Shown here: positions 33,538 to 43,798 of the stretch, piece by piece
Layout of the letters: each line of letters begins with the position of its first letter
Position numbering within the stretch: the first letter of the stretch is position 1
NCBI GenBank assembly: GCA_021234155.1
Contig: JAJEKV010000020.1
Location: 938,938 to 1,002,937, forward strand
Direction: 5' to 3'
Origin: Isoetes taiwanensis
Taxonomy: Eukaryota > Streptophyta > Lycopodiopsida > Isoetales > Isoetaceae
Length of the DNA stretch: 64,000 nt
The notes under the pieces: generated by a model
What the model was told of the DNA's origin: nothing
Seen by the model: only the letters and a program-made list of their open reading frames with translations
Databases searched by the model: none
Program-made: the position numbers and the translations under genes

Positions 33538-33785
33538 CTAGACCTGCAAAAAATAGAAAATAGGCTTAGCTGATCCGACATGATACATGCCCTTGTCGAA
33601 TATGGCAGAGGACCAGATACGGCATGGGCAGAACAAAACCCTAAGTTGAAGGGTCTCGAGCCTTGCATGTAAAGCAAGGAAAAAATACTTGTTGTTAGAA
33701 TAGAACACTTAAATTATAAAAAATATATATCAAAATTTATGGATTCAACCATTGGAAAGTGTCACAAAAATTAAAATGAGCGTAT

Positions 33786-33905
33786 GTGCATTCTAGATGT
33801 ACCGATTAGTACGTCTCATGGAATACTATCATCAAATCATATAAAAACCTTAGGAAAAAAAGTACAAAAATACAAAAACAACCCCCTGTTATAATGCTAG
33901 ATATT
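33786..33905 (+). repeat. T1-family right terminus, third site
   Basis: GTGCATTCTAGATGTACCGA to CTGTTATAATGCTAGATATT, followed by CAC. Highly similar to 24932-25050. The matching left end was not found in the window. Confidence 0.8.
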
Positions 33906-34087
33906 CACTACCTTGCAATGTTCCAAGTCAAAGGAACAGCTTCTCGACAAAATTGCGACTGCGGTCTCTCGCAGAGATGCCACTGTTAACTTCTCCATGA
34001 GATCACGACTGCGTTCCTTCGGAGCATTTTTTTTGCTGAGAAAAGGCCAGTTGCTTCACATATCTGCGTGGGCTGTCATTGCTTGAC

Positions 34088-34637
34088 CATTAGGGATTTT
34101 TTGAGATCATAAAAGGGCCTTCTAAGAATTGCTGACTAAGCTATATGAACTACCAATCAGAAAACAGAACTGGTAATCCAGTCAGCAAAACAGTTATAAC
34201 TAACTCACTGGATCACATTTTCTAGCATAAGTGTTGATAGAAAAGTCCAAATGAGCTCTCGTTTGGTGCAATAGATAGATCTCATTGAGATCTTTCCAAC
34301 CTTGGGTGGTTTGCATATCTTTTAACCCCGTAGGATAGTAAAAAATGATAAAAACTATATTTTTTGGAGTTTTGACAATCATAAGTGGTTAAAATGTGTG
34401 CAAAGCACCTAAGATTAGAAAGATCTCAACGAGATCTATCTATTGCACTAAACGAGAGCTCATTTGGACTTTTCTATCAATAGTTATGCTAAAAAATGTG
34501 ATCCAGTGAGTTAGTTATAACAGTTTTGCTGACTGGACCCGTCAGGCTCTGATTTCTGATTGGTAGTTCATTTATCGTCATTTGGCTTAGTTGGCATGTT
34601 TTGAAGGCCCTTTTTTAATCTCAAAAAAACCCTAATG
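34088..34637. mobile_element. M1 MITE copy 2 (550-bp fold-back)
   Basis: Same termini (CATTAGGG / CCCTAATG) and body as 21623-22173, over 90 percent identical by eye. Flanks GCTTGAC and CATGATC show no evident TSD. Confidence 0.85.
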
Positions 34638-34692
34638 CATGATCGTGGTCGCGATCGTTCATACCGATTACTGACTAATGGAGTGATGAAGA

Positions 34693-35590
34693 ATGGAGAT
34701 GAGGTCCATACTTATCAATGGCATGAAGGTTGCAGAAGGGAAGGTGCATAATTTCGTCAAGCATCACAATTTGCCCTTGCCGGAAGGATGTGCAGTTGTG
34801 TCCCTGGAACATATTCTGGAAGAGGAACTCCCGTTGCCGTATCTTGAAACGAAAATCGGGACGCTCTTGGAATCCAAAGGTGCCTTCATTTTATGGCCAC
34901 TAAGGACATAGCTAATATAGCAATTGAGGTACAAGAATTTTCTACAAACCCCAATACAGATCAGGCGCATAATATGGCAGGACCCCGTGGAGCAGATTCA
35001 TTCATCTGATGCGGACATTCCTAAGGCCATTTCAAGGGATGACCTTCTTGATCGTGCATGTACGCTGATGCATGAATGCTCTGACATCCCATATGCCATG
35101 GACGTGATTGTTTTTACTGACCCCAATTATGCCATTTCGGATATGCGGTTAGGCAAAGACTGTATAGCTGCTACCGTAATGAGCCTGCGGCCTATGCCAG
35201 AGAAGCCATCGATGAGGTGTCAAGCTTGTGCTGAGACGCCAGAAATGCATGACTTGGTCAGATGAAAGACTGCTCTTGTTTTGGTTGATAACGTCCCTAT
35301 ATCAAAGCTTATAACGGCTGTTGTAGAGGAGGACAGAGAGCTAGAACACTATGCAATAAAGCCAGAAATAGCCCATGCCAAAAAGAGACCGTACAATATG
35401 GTAAATCGAATGCCGAGATCACCTACCCTCTGCGCTAAAAGTGAAAGGAAAACCACGGTCAGTGCTGTCTTAGACTTCAAGTCTTCATTGTGTTGCTTAA
35501 GGAGATGTTGTGCCAGCTTTTCTTCCAGTGAGATTATACAAGTGAGAAAATTCTATTTGTTGAAAAATGAATTCTATTTGTTGAAAATTG
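34693..35590 (+). pseudogene. possible En/Spm-associated transposon protein fragments
   Basis: Open frames on plus: 34693-34911 (ILINGMKVAEGKVHN, LPEGCAVVSLEHILEEELPL, SKGAFILWPL), 34924-35265 and 35281-35598. The first resembles the NG-x-VA-G ... LPYP ... W-P segment in plant Ptta/En/Spm transposon proteins. The following frames (ADIPKAISRDDLLDRAC, KPEIAHAKKRPYNMV) are not recognised. There is no catalytic transposase core. The call for the first piece rests on memory of a weak motif. Confidence 0.3.
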
Positions 35591-35895
35591 AACAATAAGC
35601 AATAGTCTGATAACAATGACTAACTAGATAATGTTGTATAATATCACAACAATTAGGTTCCCAAAATGTTGTTGGGGGGTCGTGTAACATAAGATTTTGC
35701 AAGGTTAAGGCATGTATTCGTATCTAAAAATGGTATTTTGCTGACTCACAAATTTGGGTTTGGTTTGGCAATGGTCGAATGGGTTGTATTGGTTTTTTTG
35801 GGGAAGGCCTAATTTTTACAACGAAGTCGCGGGCGATGGCTTTTGCGCTTTAGCGTGTGGAGCGTGGGAGCGGATGGAGAAGACTGAGTAGCTCA

Positions 35896-36040
35896 GGTTT
35901 GTAGGGTTCTCGCGATTTGTAGGGATTCGGTCTTCCGGGCGCGGCCGGACGGATTTGTAGAGCGGGCGAGGCCGGGCGGTTTGTAGGGTTCTCACGATTT
36001 GTACGGATTTGGTTTTTCCTGGCCGGCCGGATGGATTGTT
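35896..36040. repeat. tandem duplication, about 82 bp, GC-rich
   Basis: TTTGTAGGGTTCTCGCGATT and TTTGTAGGGTTCTCACGATT start two diverged copies, each ending near GGCCGGACGGATT / GGCCGGATGGATT. Confidence 0.7.
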
Positions 36041-36181
36041 CTAGCGTCTTTTGCCATATCATCGGGTTGTGTTTTGCCTCTTGCGGCCAGCTCAGTATGG
36101 ATTTGGCGTAATTGTATGGCTTTGAGGTATGCTTCCCGGAAGTCGGCTGAAATCCTCATTCTTGCATGCAATTTACGTTGT

Positions 36182-36260
36182 TGGTGTAGTGGCACCGATG
36201 GTAAATTGAAGCCGCATTCATCAAAACTGTGCCGATTTGACCGGTGGGGTTCAAATCCCC
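36182..36260 (+). other. second tRNA-like pol III promoter, probable SINE head
   Basis: TGGTGTAGTGG (36182-36192) fits an A box and GGTTCAAATCC (36248-36258) a B box, with GGGG/CCCC able to form the T stem. Box spacing (66 bp) is too long for an ordinary tRNA. Unrelated in sequence to the 30.8 kb case. Confidence 0.4.
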
Positions 36261-36299
36261 ATTCTTGCATTCCTTGTTTTGTTCGCCCTCTTCTCGCTC

Positions 36300-37240
36300 T
36301 TTTGCGGTCGCGTATTTAGGCTTCTTCGTCTTGCTTAGGTGAAGCATCGAGGGGACGGGGTTTTGTGGGGGGGTTCAACCCCGTGCTTCCTTATGTTTAA
36401 TCTGTTATCATTTCTTTGTAGCATGTGCAGCTAGTTTGTTGTACGCTTTATGAACAAGGTTGAGTTCCGGGGGCTTCATTTTGGCGGTGTCCTTACGTAT
36501 TTTTCTTTGCAAGTGACAAAGGTGTGCACAGTGTTGCTTCATAGCAGGCGTGATGCTGTAACTGTATTTGTGTGACACAGGTTTGCTTTGTTGTCGGCTG
36601 TGTGTATGTATACATTTGACTTCAATTCAATACTTCTATTGAACCTTGGAAATGGGGTTTTGACCCCATCTTGACTTGGGTTGGACGGCTGTGCTTTTCA
36701 CATTGATCAATTCATGTGAATTAATCTAAGCACTGTAGCAAAGAATTAGGGCTTGGCCAGACGAACAACTTATGTCTTCTACACACAAATCAATAGTACA
36801 TTCATCTTTATCTTATAGAGCCTGATCCTACCTACTGGGGGTTAGATCCGGCCGAGGAGGAGCAACAATCGGCTTCCGAAACTGCTATTCCAACTTACTT
36901 ATTTCAAATGAATTTTCCCTCGTCTCTTCAGCCTTCAATAGATCATATAACCATATAAATACGAAACCATGATATTTTTCCCTTTATACCCATAAGCTAA
37001 AATAAACTCCAAGGTCTAAAGATTTTCAACTCATTATTCTATCTTCATAAATTGATCATGAACATGATCAATGTGTGCCATATGATCTATTCAATGTGCA
37101 AACTGAATTTGCATTACTATTCTTCATTCCTCTTTCATGCAAATCCTCCTGTGCTATTAATATTATTCACTATTGTATATATAACAACCTGCTCATTTAA
37201 TTTTTTTTTTTTTACTTTCCCTTCAAACTACAGGGCTTTT
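36300..37240. other. no gene recognised
   Basis: No supported coding sequence. The later part may hold the 3' end and LTR remnants of the Copia element that follows, but no LTR pair is visible. Confidence 0.35.
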
Positions 37241-37249
37241 AAGTTATCT

Positions 37250-38115
37250 TCCCTATTTAAAATATACATATTGCCATCATTCAGAAATTTGTGGAACCCT
37301 TATTCTAGCAAATACTGATCTATGCATTGATACCATCTTCTTGGAGCTTGCTTAAGCCCCATAAACAACTCGATTTAGTTTCCAAAAAATTCCCTCTTGT
37401 TCAACCTCAAATCCAGGAGCCTATATCATGTAGACCTCTTCAACAAGCTCTGCATTCAGAAATGCTGTGTTCACATCCATGTGATGAACTTCTAGTTTAT
37501 TTGCATTTGCAAATGCCAGCAGAATTCTCAAACTAGTTAACTTCACAATGGGTGAAAATGTTTCATCACAGTCCATACCTTTCCTTTGAGTGAACCCTTG
37601 TGCCACCAAACAAGCTTTGTATTTCTGTTTTCCATTTGCCCCTGTTTTGATTTTAAATATCCATTTGCTCCCTACTATATTTCTGTTTGCTGGTTTTGGT
37701 ACGAGTTGATAGGTATTGGTTCTTTCAAATGCATGCATTTCTTCAATCATGGCCTGCCTCCATCCTTCAGATTCTGTTGAGTTTTTAGCTTCTTCATAAC
37801 TTGATGGTAATGTAGGTTCTAGAATGGCTAAAATGTAATTGATATCCATCTCCTCATTTTGCAGCCTTCTGCTTTTACCATCTTCAATTCTATCATAGTC
37901 AGATACATTAAAGTGTAATTGTTCCTTCAACTTCTCTATCCTTGTCTTTCTTTTCCTTTTCTCCTTTGTATCTTCCTGGAGTGTCTCAATATTGCTATTA
38001 TCCTGTGGTATCTACTTGCATCTGTGAACTCTCATTTGTATGTTTGACTATTTCTTCTTTTTCATCATCATCTGAATCAGTTAATAAACCTGCATTTTCT
38101 GAGCTAGAAGATTCT
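37250..38115 (-). pseudogene. Ty1/Copia pol fragment (linker and reverse transcriptase)
   Basis: Minus strand. A low-complexity post-integrase linker (SSSSENAGLLTDSDDDEKEE, about 38115-38000) is followed by RVT_2: WRQAMIEEMHAFERTNTYQL, GSKWIFKIK, KACLVAQGFTQRKGMD, ETFSPIVKLTSLRILLAFA, HHMDVNTAFLNAELVEEVYM (to 37421), then past a stop LNRVVYGLKQAPRRWYQ (about 37370). These are the fingers and motif A of Copia RT. The YVDD region is missing, and gag, protease and integrase are not found upstream on this strand. Confidence 0.85.
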
Positions 38116-38124
38116 TGACAAGTT

Positions 38125-38585
38125 AGTGAGAAGGATGATGTGGATGTGTTTTTTGAAAAAATCGATACCATAGTGTCCATTCTAGAAGGAGCAGGTGCTA
38201 TAATGGCCTTCAAAGATGAGGTTAATGCAATTTCAAGATCTTTATCTAAATTTGGGCAACTATCCTTATTTATCAGGAATGTTGCAAAATCGAGAGAGGA
38301 AGCAGAGAATATAATAAGAGTAGAAATTGAGCATCAGCTTTAGGAAGATGAGCAAAGAACAGTAGAAATTCTCTACACCAATAAGGCAAGTAGAGATCGA
38401 GGAAAAGGGAAGATTGGCCCATGTTATAACTGCAACTCATATGGTCATATTAAAGTCAATTGCCCTAAGCTAAATGATTCAGATCCAACCTGCTACAATT
38501 GTGGTGGTAAGGACATATGTCCAACAATTGTCCTAGTCTTAAGTACTCTAATCTTAGAGGAAGAGAAAGGGGAAATCGTGGGGAA
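38125..38585 (+). pseudogene. retrotransposon Gag fragment with zinc knuckles
   Basis: Plus strand, abutting the Copia fragment head-to-head. EVNAISRSLSKFGQLSLFIR and SREEAENIIRVEIEHQL precede a stop at 38341, then KIGPCYNCNSYGHIKVNC (a complete CX2CX4HX4C knuckle, about 38410-38460) and CYNCGGK, whose second half (HMSNNCPS) is one frame away. Two knuckles in tandem and the LIE-EH-L-EDEQR pattern fit Copia-like Gag. Opposite orientation shows it comes from a different copy than the neighbouring pol. Confidence 0.7.
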
Positions 38586-39029
38586 TTTATTTTTAAGGGT
38601 TTGGATTAAGTGGTGGGAGTGGACTGAGATGAAGAGGCAAAATGGACGGGGTTGATGAAGTGGTGGGAAATAATGGTTGGTTAAGATTTCTTGGAAAAAA
38701 GCTTAAATGTGTTGAGGAGACACTATCTCCTCCTCTTGCCTTCACGTTTCTTAAAGGTGCATGGTAGCAATGCACGAGTGCGGTGGGTGGCAGCCTCCTC
38801 ACTGCTTATGTTGAAGGTCCCGCAAGCTATAAGAAACAGGCATTTACAAACTTACATATAGTAGCGTGAGAACTGAAACTTTATGCCAAATATTCTGACG
38901 CCATCTAAAAGGGAATTCCAATAAAAAAATTATTCCATATCAACTAGTCAAAAGCACGTTTGATTACTTTTTACAGAAATTACATGTTTGAAAAGATGCT
39001 TGTATCAATGTTCACTTAAAGATATGGAA

Positions 39030-39164
39030 ACTTTTGAATTAAGCAGGAATAATACGTCTTTGAAACAGTACGTTGTTGAAAGAGTGGCAAGTACAAAATG
39101 CATTAGCTCACGTGCAGTAGAATGAAACTCCTATGATCTTGTTGATTTTGTAAAACATCAAATG
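39030..39164. repeat. flank shared with 1150-1290
   Basis: GTTGTTGAAAGAGTGGCAA and the sequence up to the GIY-YIG stop occur at both loci, which shows that the endonuclease ORF moved with 3' non-coding sequence. Confidence 0.65.
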
Positions 39165-39539
39165 TCATATTTTTCCCCTACGCTTTAAGTACCAGTATTT
39201 CTTAGAACTGGATGGGTTGCTCTGTAAGTTGTTGTATCCATGCGTTGTTGTGTTTAATTTTGCGATGTAAGTTTTCTCTAGTTTGTTTGCCTCTTTTTTG
39301 TCTTGTGTTTGATGGAGTATTTCCAATTTGAAATTTTGTATTGCTGGATGATAGAGATTTGTGTCATGAATCATTTTCATGTTTGGTTTTTTTAGGTGTT
39401 GGAAGAATCTTTTTGTTGGATGCTTGGATTGGCCAATGTACATTTTGTTATTTCGTATGCAGGTTATCTTGTATATTTTGATTGCATTGTCTTGTTTTGA
39501 TGGTTTTGCACCTGTTTCAATATGAGTTAGTTTTGTCAT
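39165..39539 (-). CDS. GIY-YIG endonuclease ORF (Penelope-type), solo
   Basis: An open 124-codon minus-strand frame. IYKITCIRNNKMYIGQSKH (residues about 23-42) is the GIY-YIG core with Tyr residues at both motif positions. TKRFFQHLKK supplies the conserved Arg region. YNNLQSNPSSSKK (about 100-112) is C-terminal. The conserved Glu is plausibly in ANKLEKTYI. In Penelope-like elements this domain makes the target nick and is usually fused to an RT. No RT lies upstream on this strand within 1.4 kb. It is an orphan domain copy, probably not a host gene. Confidence 0.7.
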   Translation of the reverse strand: MTKLTHIETGAKPSKQDNAIKIYKITCIRNNKMYIGQSKHPTKRFFQHLKKPNMKMIHDTNLYHPAIQNFKLEILHQTQDKKEANKLEKTYIAKLNTTTHGYNNLQSNPSSSKKYWYLKRRGKI

Positions 39540-40275
39540 GTATGTAATATATTTTATTAACCTTAGAACATGGAACGTTCCTCTAAGGTAATTTAATTGT
39601 TAAATGCCAGGTGTTTTTATGATGAATGTAAATTAGCCACTATATAGATTGTATATTTAAAAAGCAAGCTTGTTTTGCATTGGAGTATCAATTGTCTTTT
39701 AATTTGAGATTTCAATTCGTTGAATGCTTCCTTTTGGGAAGAATTCTATGTTGCCGTATAGTTCCAACGCCTAGATTGCTATCCAATATATGGGTGACCT
39801 TCTCAATTGTCATGGGGTTGTTTTCTTTGTGGTCATGGTTACATGATCCCATCATTTTCTCCATCGGTTTTTTGTGCGGTGGCCTTTTCAAGCCGAAATG
39901 TATTTGGGATCGGCGTTGTAGCCAAAATGTAGGATGCTCATTTGATATGAGTTTATTAGTTAGATATTTTCTTGAGGAGCTCGTTGCCTTGGTTTTTCGT
40001 TAACTTTGCATAATCGGCGACAACATTGTTTGCTTTTAGAAAATACTTCAAGAAACACGGGTTTTAACAAGCGAAGAGTTTTTAGCGAGAAAACTTAAAG
40101 CTAATGGTTAGCTTGAAGATGCATTAGTCTTATAATTGACTAACTGAACCATATAACAAATCAAATTGAAATGAGCTTAACCGATCACATAAGAGAACTA
40201 GAATGCAATGGATTTTTGAAATTGTTCATTAAGATGATGTTTGAGGTTTGTTGGTCAGGACATGCCTTGAGTGAT
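39540..40275. other. no gene supported
   Basis: A plus-strand frame at 39680-40003 is hydrophobic with no recognised motif. Confidence 0.3.
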
Positions 40276-40509
40276 ATATGATATCTATTGGAAGGATCTT
40301 TTCCAAGAATGGGACAATCATTTTTATAGAACTTGCAAGCTATTTATTGGGTTTATACATGGATACCTATGGATATACTTCTGATCAAGGCTATATGATA
40401 TCTATTGGAAGCATTTTTTCCAAGAATGGGACGATCATTTTTACAGAACTTGGAAGCTACTTATTGGGTTTATGCATGGATACCTATGGATATGCATCTG
40501 ATCAAGGCT
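40276..40509 (+). repeat. 117-bp tandem duplication in an open frame
   Basis: Two units begin ATATGATATCTATTGGAAG at 40276 and 40393. The frame stays open across both (39-residue units with FSKNGTIIF and SYLLGL). Coding status is unproven. Confidence 0.75.
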
Positions 40510-41012
40510 GCTCAATGTTACGATGATATAAACCAGCAAGTTGTTTAGGTTTACCTTCTGCGCGGGATCTTCATTGTTGTCCGTTGGAAGTCGTTTTACG
40601 TAAGTTCTTCTTTGTTTCTTTAAATTCGATCATGTCGTGCTTTGTGTCCCACCCTTGTATATAGTCTTACGGTGGTATTCCACATAGGTTAACATGTCTC
40701 ATTACTTGGCTTGTTAAAGTGTGTTTCGTTTGCCTTTGGACGATCGTTCTTGATATCATCTTCTTTCTCTATTTCTTGCAAGTAATGCTCCCACAACTAG
40801 CGGTGTAGGGTTAGAGAGTTTGTTAGTATATAGAGCACAAGTTTATTTGCACAATGGGTTGAGTACCTCTGTAATTTCCACCTCATTCTTCCTTTTCCCA
40901 GCGTTTGCATTTGAATTATTTTTGGAGCCATTCTCTTTGTTATTAATCTATCATAAAGGTGTGTTGTCATTCTGTTATGAGATTAAAATATTATTAAGGC
41001 TGGTACCTGCAT

Positions 41013-42500
41013 TTAATGCATAAGCAGAGCATTGTTTGGCTTGAAATCTGTAGGCTTGATTGGACGAATTATATGCAATTGTTGTGAGGTTCTAACTCTT
41101 GAGAGCATCACATAGAGCAGGGCTGGTGTAAATGCCTTTCTAACAACCACAATCACTTTGTGATCTATTGTTGACCCTTGGGACTTGTGGCTAGTCATTG
41201 CATATGCTAGTGCTAATGGGAATGTCCTTTTGTACAAATGCTTGCCGTTATGGTATTTGTGAACCATCTTTGTCCTTTTAATTGTGACGTATTGAAGAGA
41301 ATCATTTATGCTGCATACAATAGATTGAACTTGGTTGTTGTCGTCGATATCAATGTATGTCACTATTGCTTTTGTGCCATTTGCTATTGAGGATTGGAGG
41401 TCTATGTTTGATGTGATAATGACCTTAGAACCCGTTGCGACATATGGGATTTCATGGAAAGTAGGTTCTGAAAGCCATGGTTCCACACTGTCCTCTTCCT
41501 TGGCATTTGTGTCAATGTGGACTTGCACTAGCTGGTTTAACGAGAACAGCTTCAGGATTGCAAACTTTTTGTAGAAGAGAACGTCCTCATTGTGGGAGCA
41601 TAATACTGTAGTATTCTGATCAATCAACTTTAAAGCTTCTGCCTTGTCAATGATGTTATTTTTTAGGTTGTTTACTAGCTCTGTATTTGTTGGCTCTCTG
41701 GTGCGAATGATATTGAGAAATGTAGAATAAGAGGGTCCAATGAATGCCTTATGGATTGGTGAAGGTGGTATTCTGAGCTCTTTGAAAGTGAATGGAATTG
41801 GATAGCAAGCATCTTTGAGCAACATTCATCTTTATCTTTCTTGTGGTAGCAAATTGGTGGAAGTTGTGCATAGTCTCCAAACAGGAGTATTGTTCTTGTG
41901 AGAAGTATTTCATCAATTGAAGAGGACAATACTTCTGATATTTGGCGTAGAACCATATTGAATGTGACACTTGTCATCATGGACATTTCATCTATTACGA
42001 TGATGTCAAAGCTTTTTATTTCTTTGATATCTTATGTACGATCTCGACAAAGTTGAGGGCCATTGGTTTTCACGGTATGGCGAATTGGTTGTGCACAGTA
42101 GTTGCTCTTCTTGATATTCCGCATGCAGCTATTCCGGTTGTTGCAGTGATGAGGACACGCTTACCGGCATCTTCGTAATCTTTGCTGCAATTTCTTAATG
42201 AGGTAGGTTTTTCGAACCGGTGTTCACGAGACTACGTGAATACGTGTGGATTGCCCTTCAATTCTTGAAGATTGCAGCTTGTGCATCCTTTAGAGGGTGA
42301 TTGAGTTGATGTTCATGTAACAATGTGTTATTGTTGAAGTAACTTTCTATGTTTGGTGAGGGCGGTGATGTCTCTGCTGCGGTGAGTGTCTTGCTTAATA
42401 TTGCATGGAGCATTTGCATTTGCTCCCTCGTCTTCCGGTAGATGATACTCAATGTAGGAACCAATGTGCTTGATGATGTCTTCTTCACAATTCATAATAC
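41013..42500 (-). pseudogene. Helitron Pif1-type helicase domain
   Basis: Minus strand. KRVLITATTGIAA (about 42160-42120) is Pif1 motif Ia. VIDEMSMMTS (about 42005-41970) is Walker B. LLFGDYAQLPPIC (about 41890-41850) is motif III. NGTKAIVTYI and AYAMTSHKSQGSTID (about 41205-41160) are the 2B region and motif V, and FTPALLYVMLSRVRTSQQL (about 41130-41075) is motif VI. The 270-codon C-terminal frame (41825-41013) is open. Upstream, frameshifts near 41830, 42010 and 42200 destroy the P-loop. In Helitrons this helicase is fused to Rep for rolling-circle transposition. Confidence 0.85.
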
Positions 42501-42686
42501 CCGGGTGACATTCAAGGATGTATGATTCTGCGGTGTTCTCTGTAGAGATTAGTTAGGACTCATGTGCAAGCGGGATTTACGAAAGTAGGATGTTGTAACG
42601 CAGAATTCTTCCATATGATGGTGGGTGGTGGTAGTCGGTGAATCTAACCATTTGATTTGTTTTGCATATCTTGTTTCCATAGTTGT

Positions 42687-43655
42687 CTATGGCATAAAGG
42701 ATCTTTCTTCTTTGCTAGGAGGATGGACACAATAGTTCTTCCAAAATTCCTTGTAAGTTAGGTGTTGCATAGAGCTTGGTCTTGCGGCGTACAAGTCAAC
42801 TGCATGGAGTGTAGGGCTTGAACCCCTACGTATGAGACATTGCCTTGTTGAAGGTGGGGATGTGTCTATGAAGGTGACGTAATGCGATCTTTGGATCGTT
42901 GGAATTTGTAAGCATGTGGTATTTTGCTTACATTCTTTGATATTGGTTTTAATGAGAACCATGGCGGATATTAGCTTGCACTTTGTATCATCCAAACCAG
43001 GCAACCCCAATTTTTTTATGTCATCTGCATTCAAGTTTAAATGACCATAGGGTTCACTTTTCATAGCGTACTTTAACAAATAAAATGACCAATTGCCATT
43101 TGTTACTCTCTGAAGGTTCATATGGGCGCCCCACAACATTAAATACGGTTGGGTGATATGGGACTACTCTTTGATGTTCTTTTTAAGGCGATAGTATATC
43201 CATCTCTCACCTTTTCATCAATTTGGGCATTATGGAGAACATGTGGCTTAAATGGGAATCCGTATTTGCAATGCCTCGTTTTTCCATTTAGGTAGCATGA
43301 GTCCCTACAAGTATGGATTTGTTTTGTGACAACTAAGTTGTGGAGTTTTTTTCTCAAATTGATCGTTTGATGGCTTGGGAATGTAAGCAACAATTTCGTT
43401 TGTGATGCGGTCTACGTCTTCATTGTCAAGCCAAAGGATGATGTGTGCATGCAAGGAGTGTACATTTTGCACCTCGTATCGTATGGCGTGGTGAATGACA
43501 TTTCCTAGTATTCCATTACTCTTTAACACGTATAATTTGAGGAACATTTGTAGCCTACTATGGAATAACAAGGCACATTCCTTTGGACAATCTATCCACG
43601 TGAGCGTGTGGTTTATTTGTTGGACTATTTTCTCGATTTCATCAATTTCGGCCAT
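42687..43655 (-). pseudogene. Helitron Rep (HUH) domain
   Basis: Minus strand. VQNVHSLHAHIILWL (about 43470-43430) is the HUH metal-binding motif (HAH). DRITNEIVAYIP follows. RDSCYLNGKTRHCKYGFPFK (about 43300-43240) is the conserved Cys/His block. GAHMNLQRVTNGNWSFYLLK then YAMKSEP (about 43130-43050) is the catalytic Tyr region, with YLLKY giving two tyrosines spaced as in Helitron Rep. A frameshift near 43360 and another near 43140 separate the blocks. The YLLKYAMKSEP form is the type I associate with a Helitron branch common in invertebrates and non-seed plants. This last point is recall only. Confidence 0.8.
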
Positions 43656-43798
43656 CTCGTATTGGAAACCTCATCACGATGTCAAAGTCAAGAACAATGT
43701 TGGAATTCCCCAGTACTGTACCATTGTTAATAAGTCTTTTAAATGCTTGCGGTGCCATGATGGGGAATTGGGGATTGTTTTGGGCACTTTATATTTTA

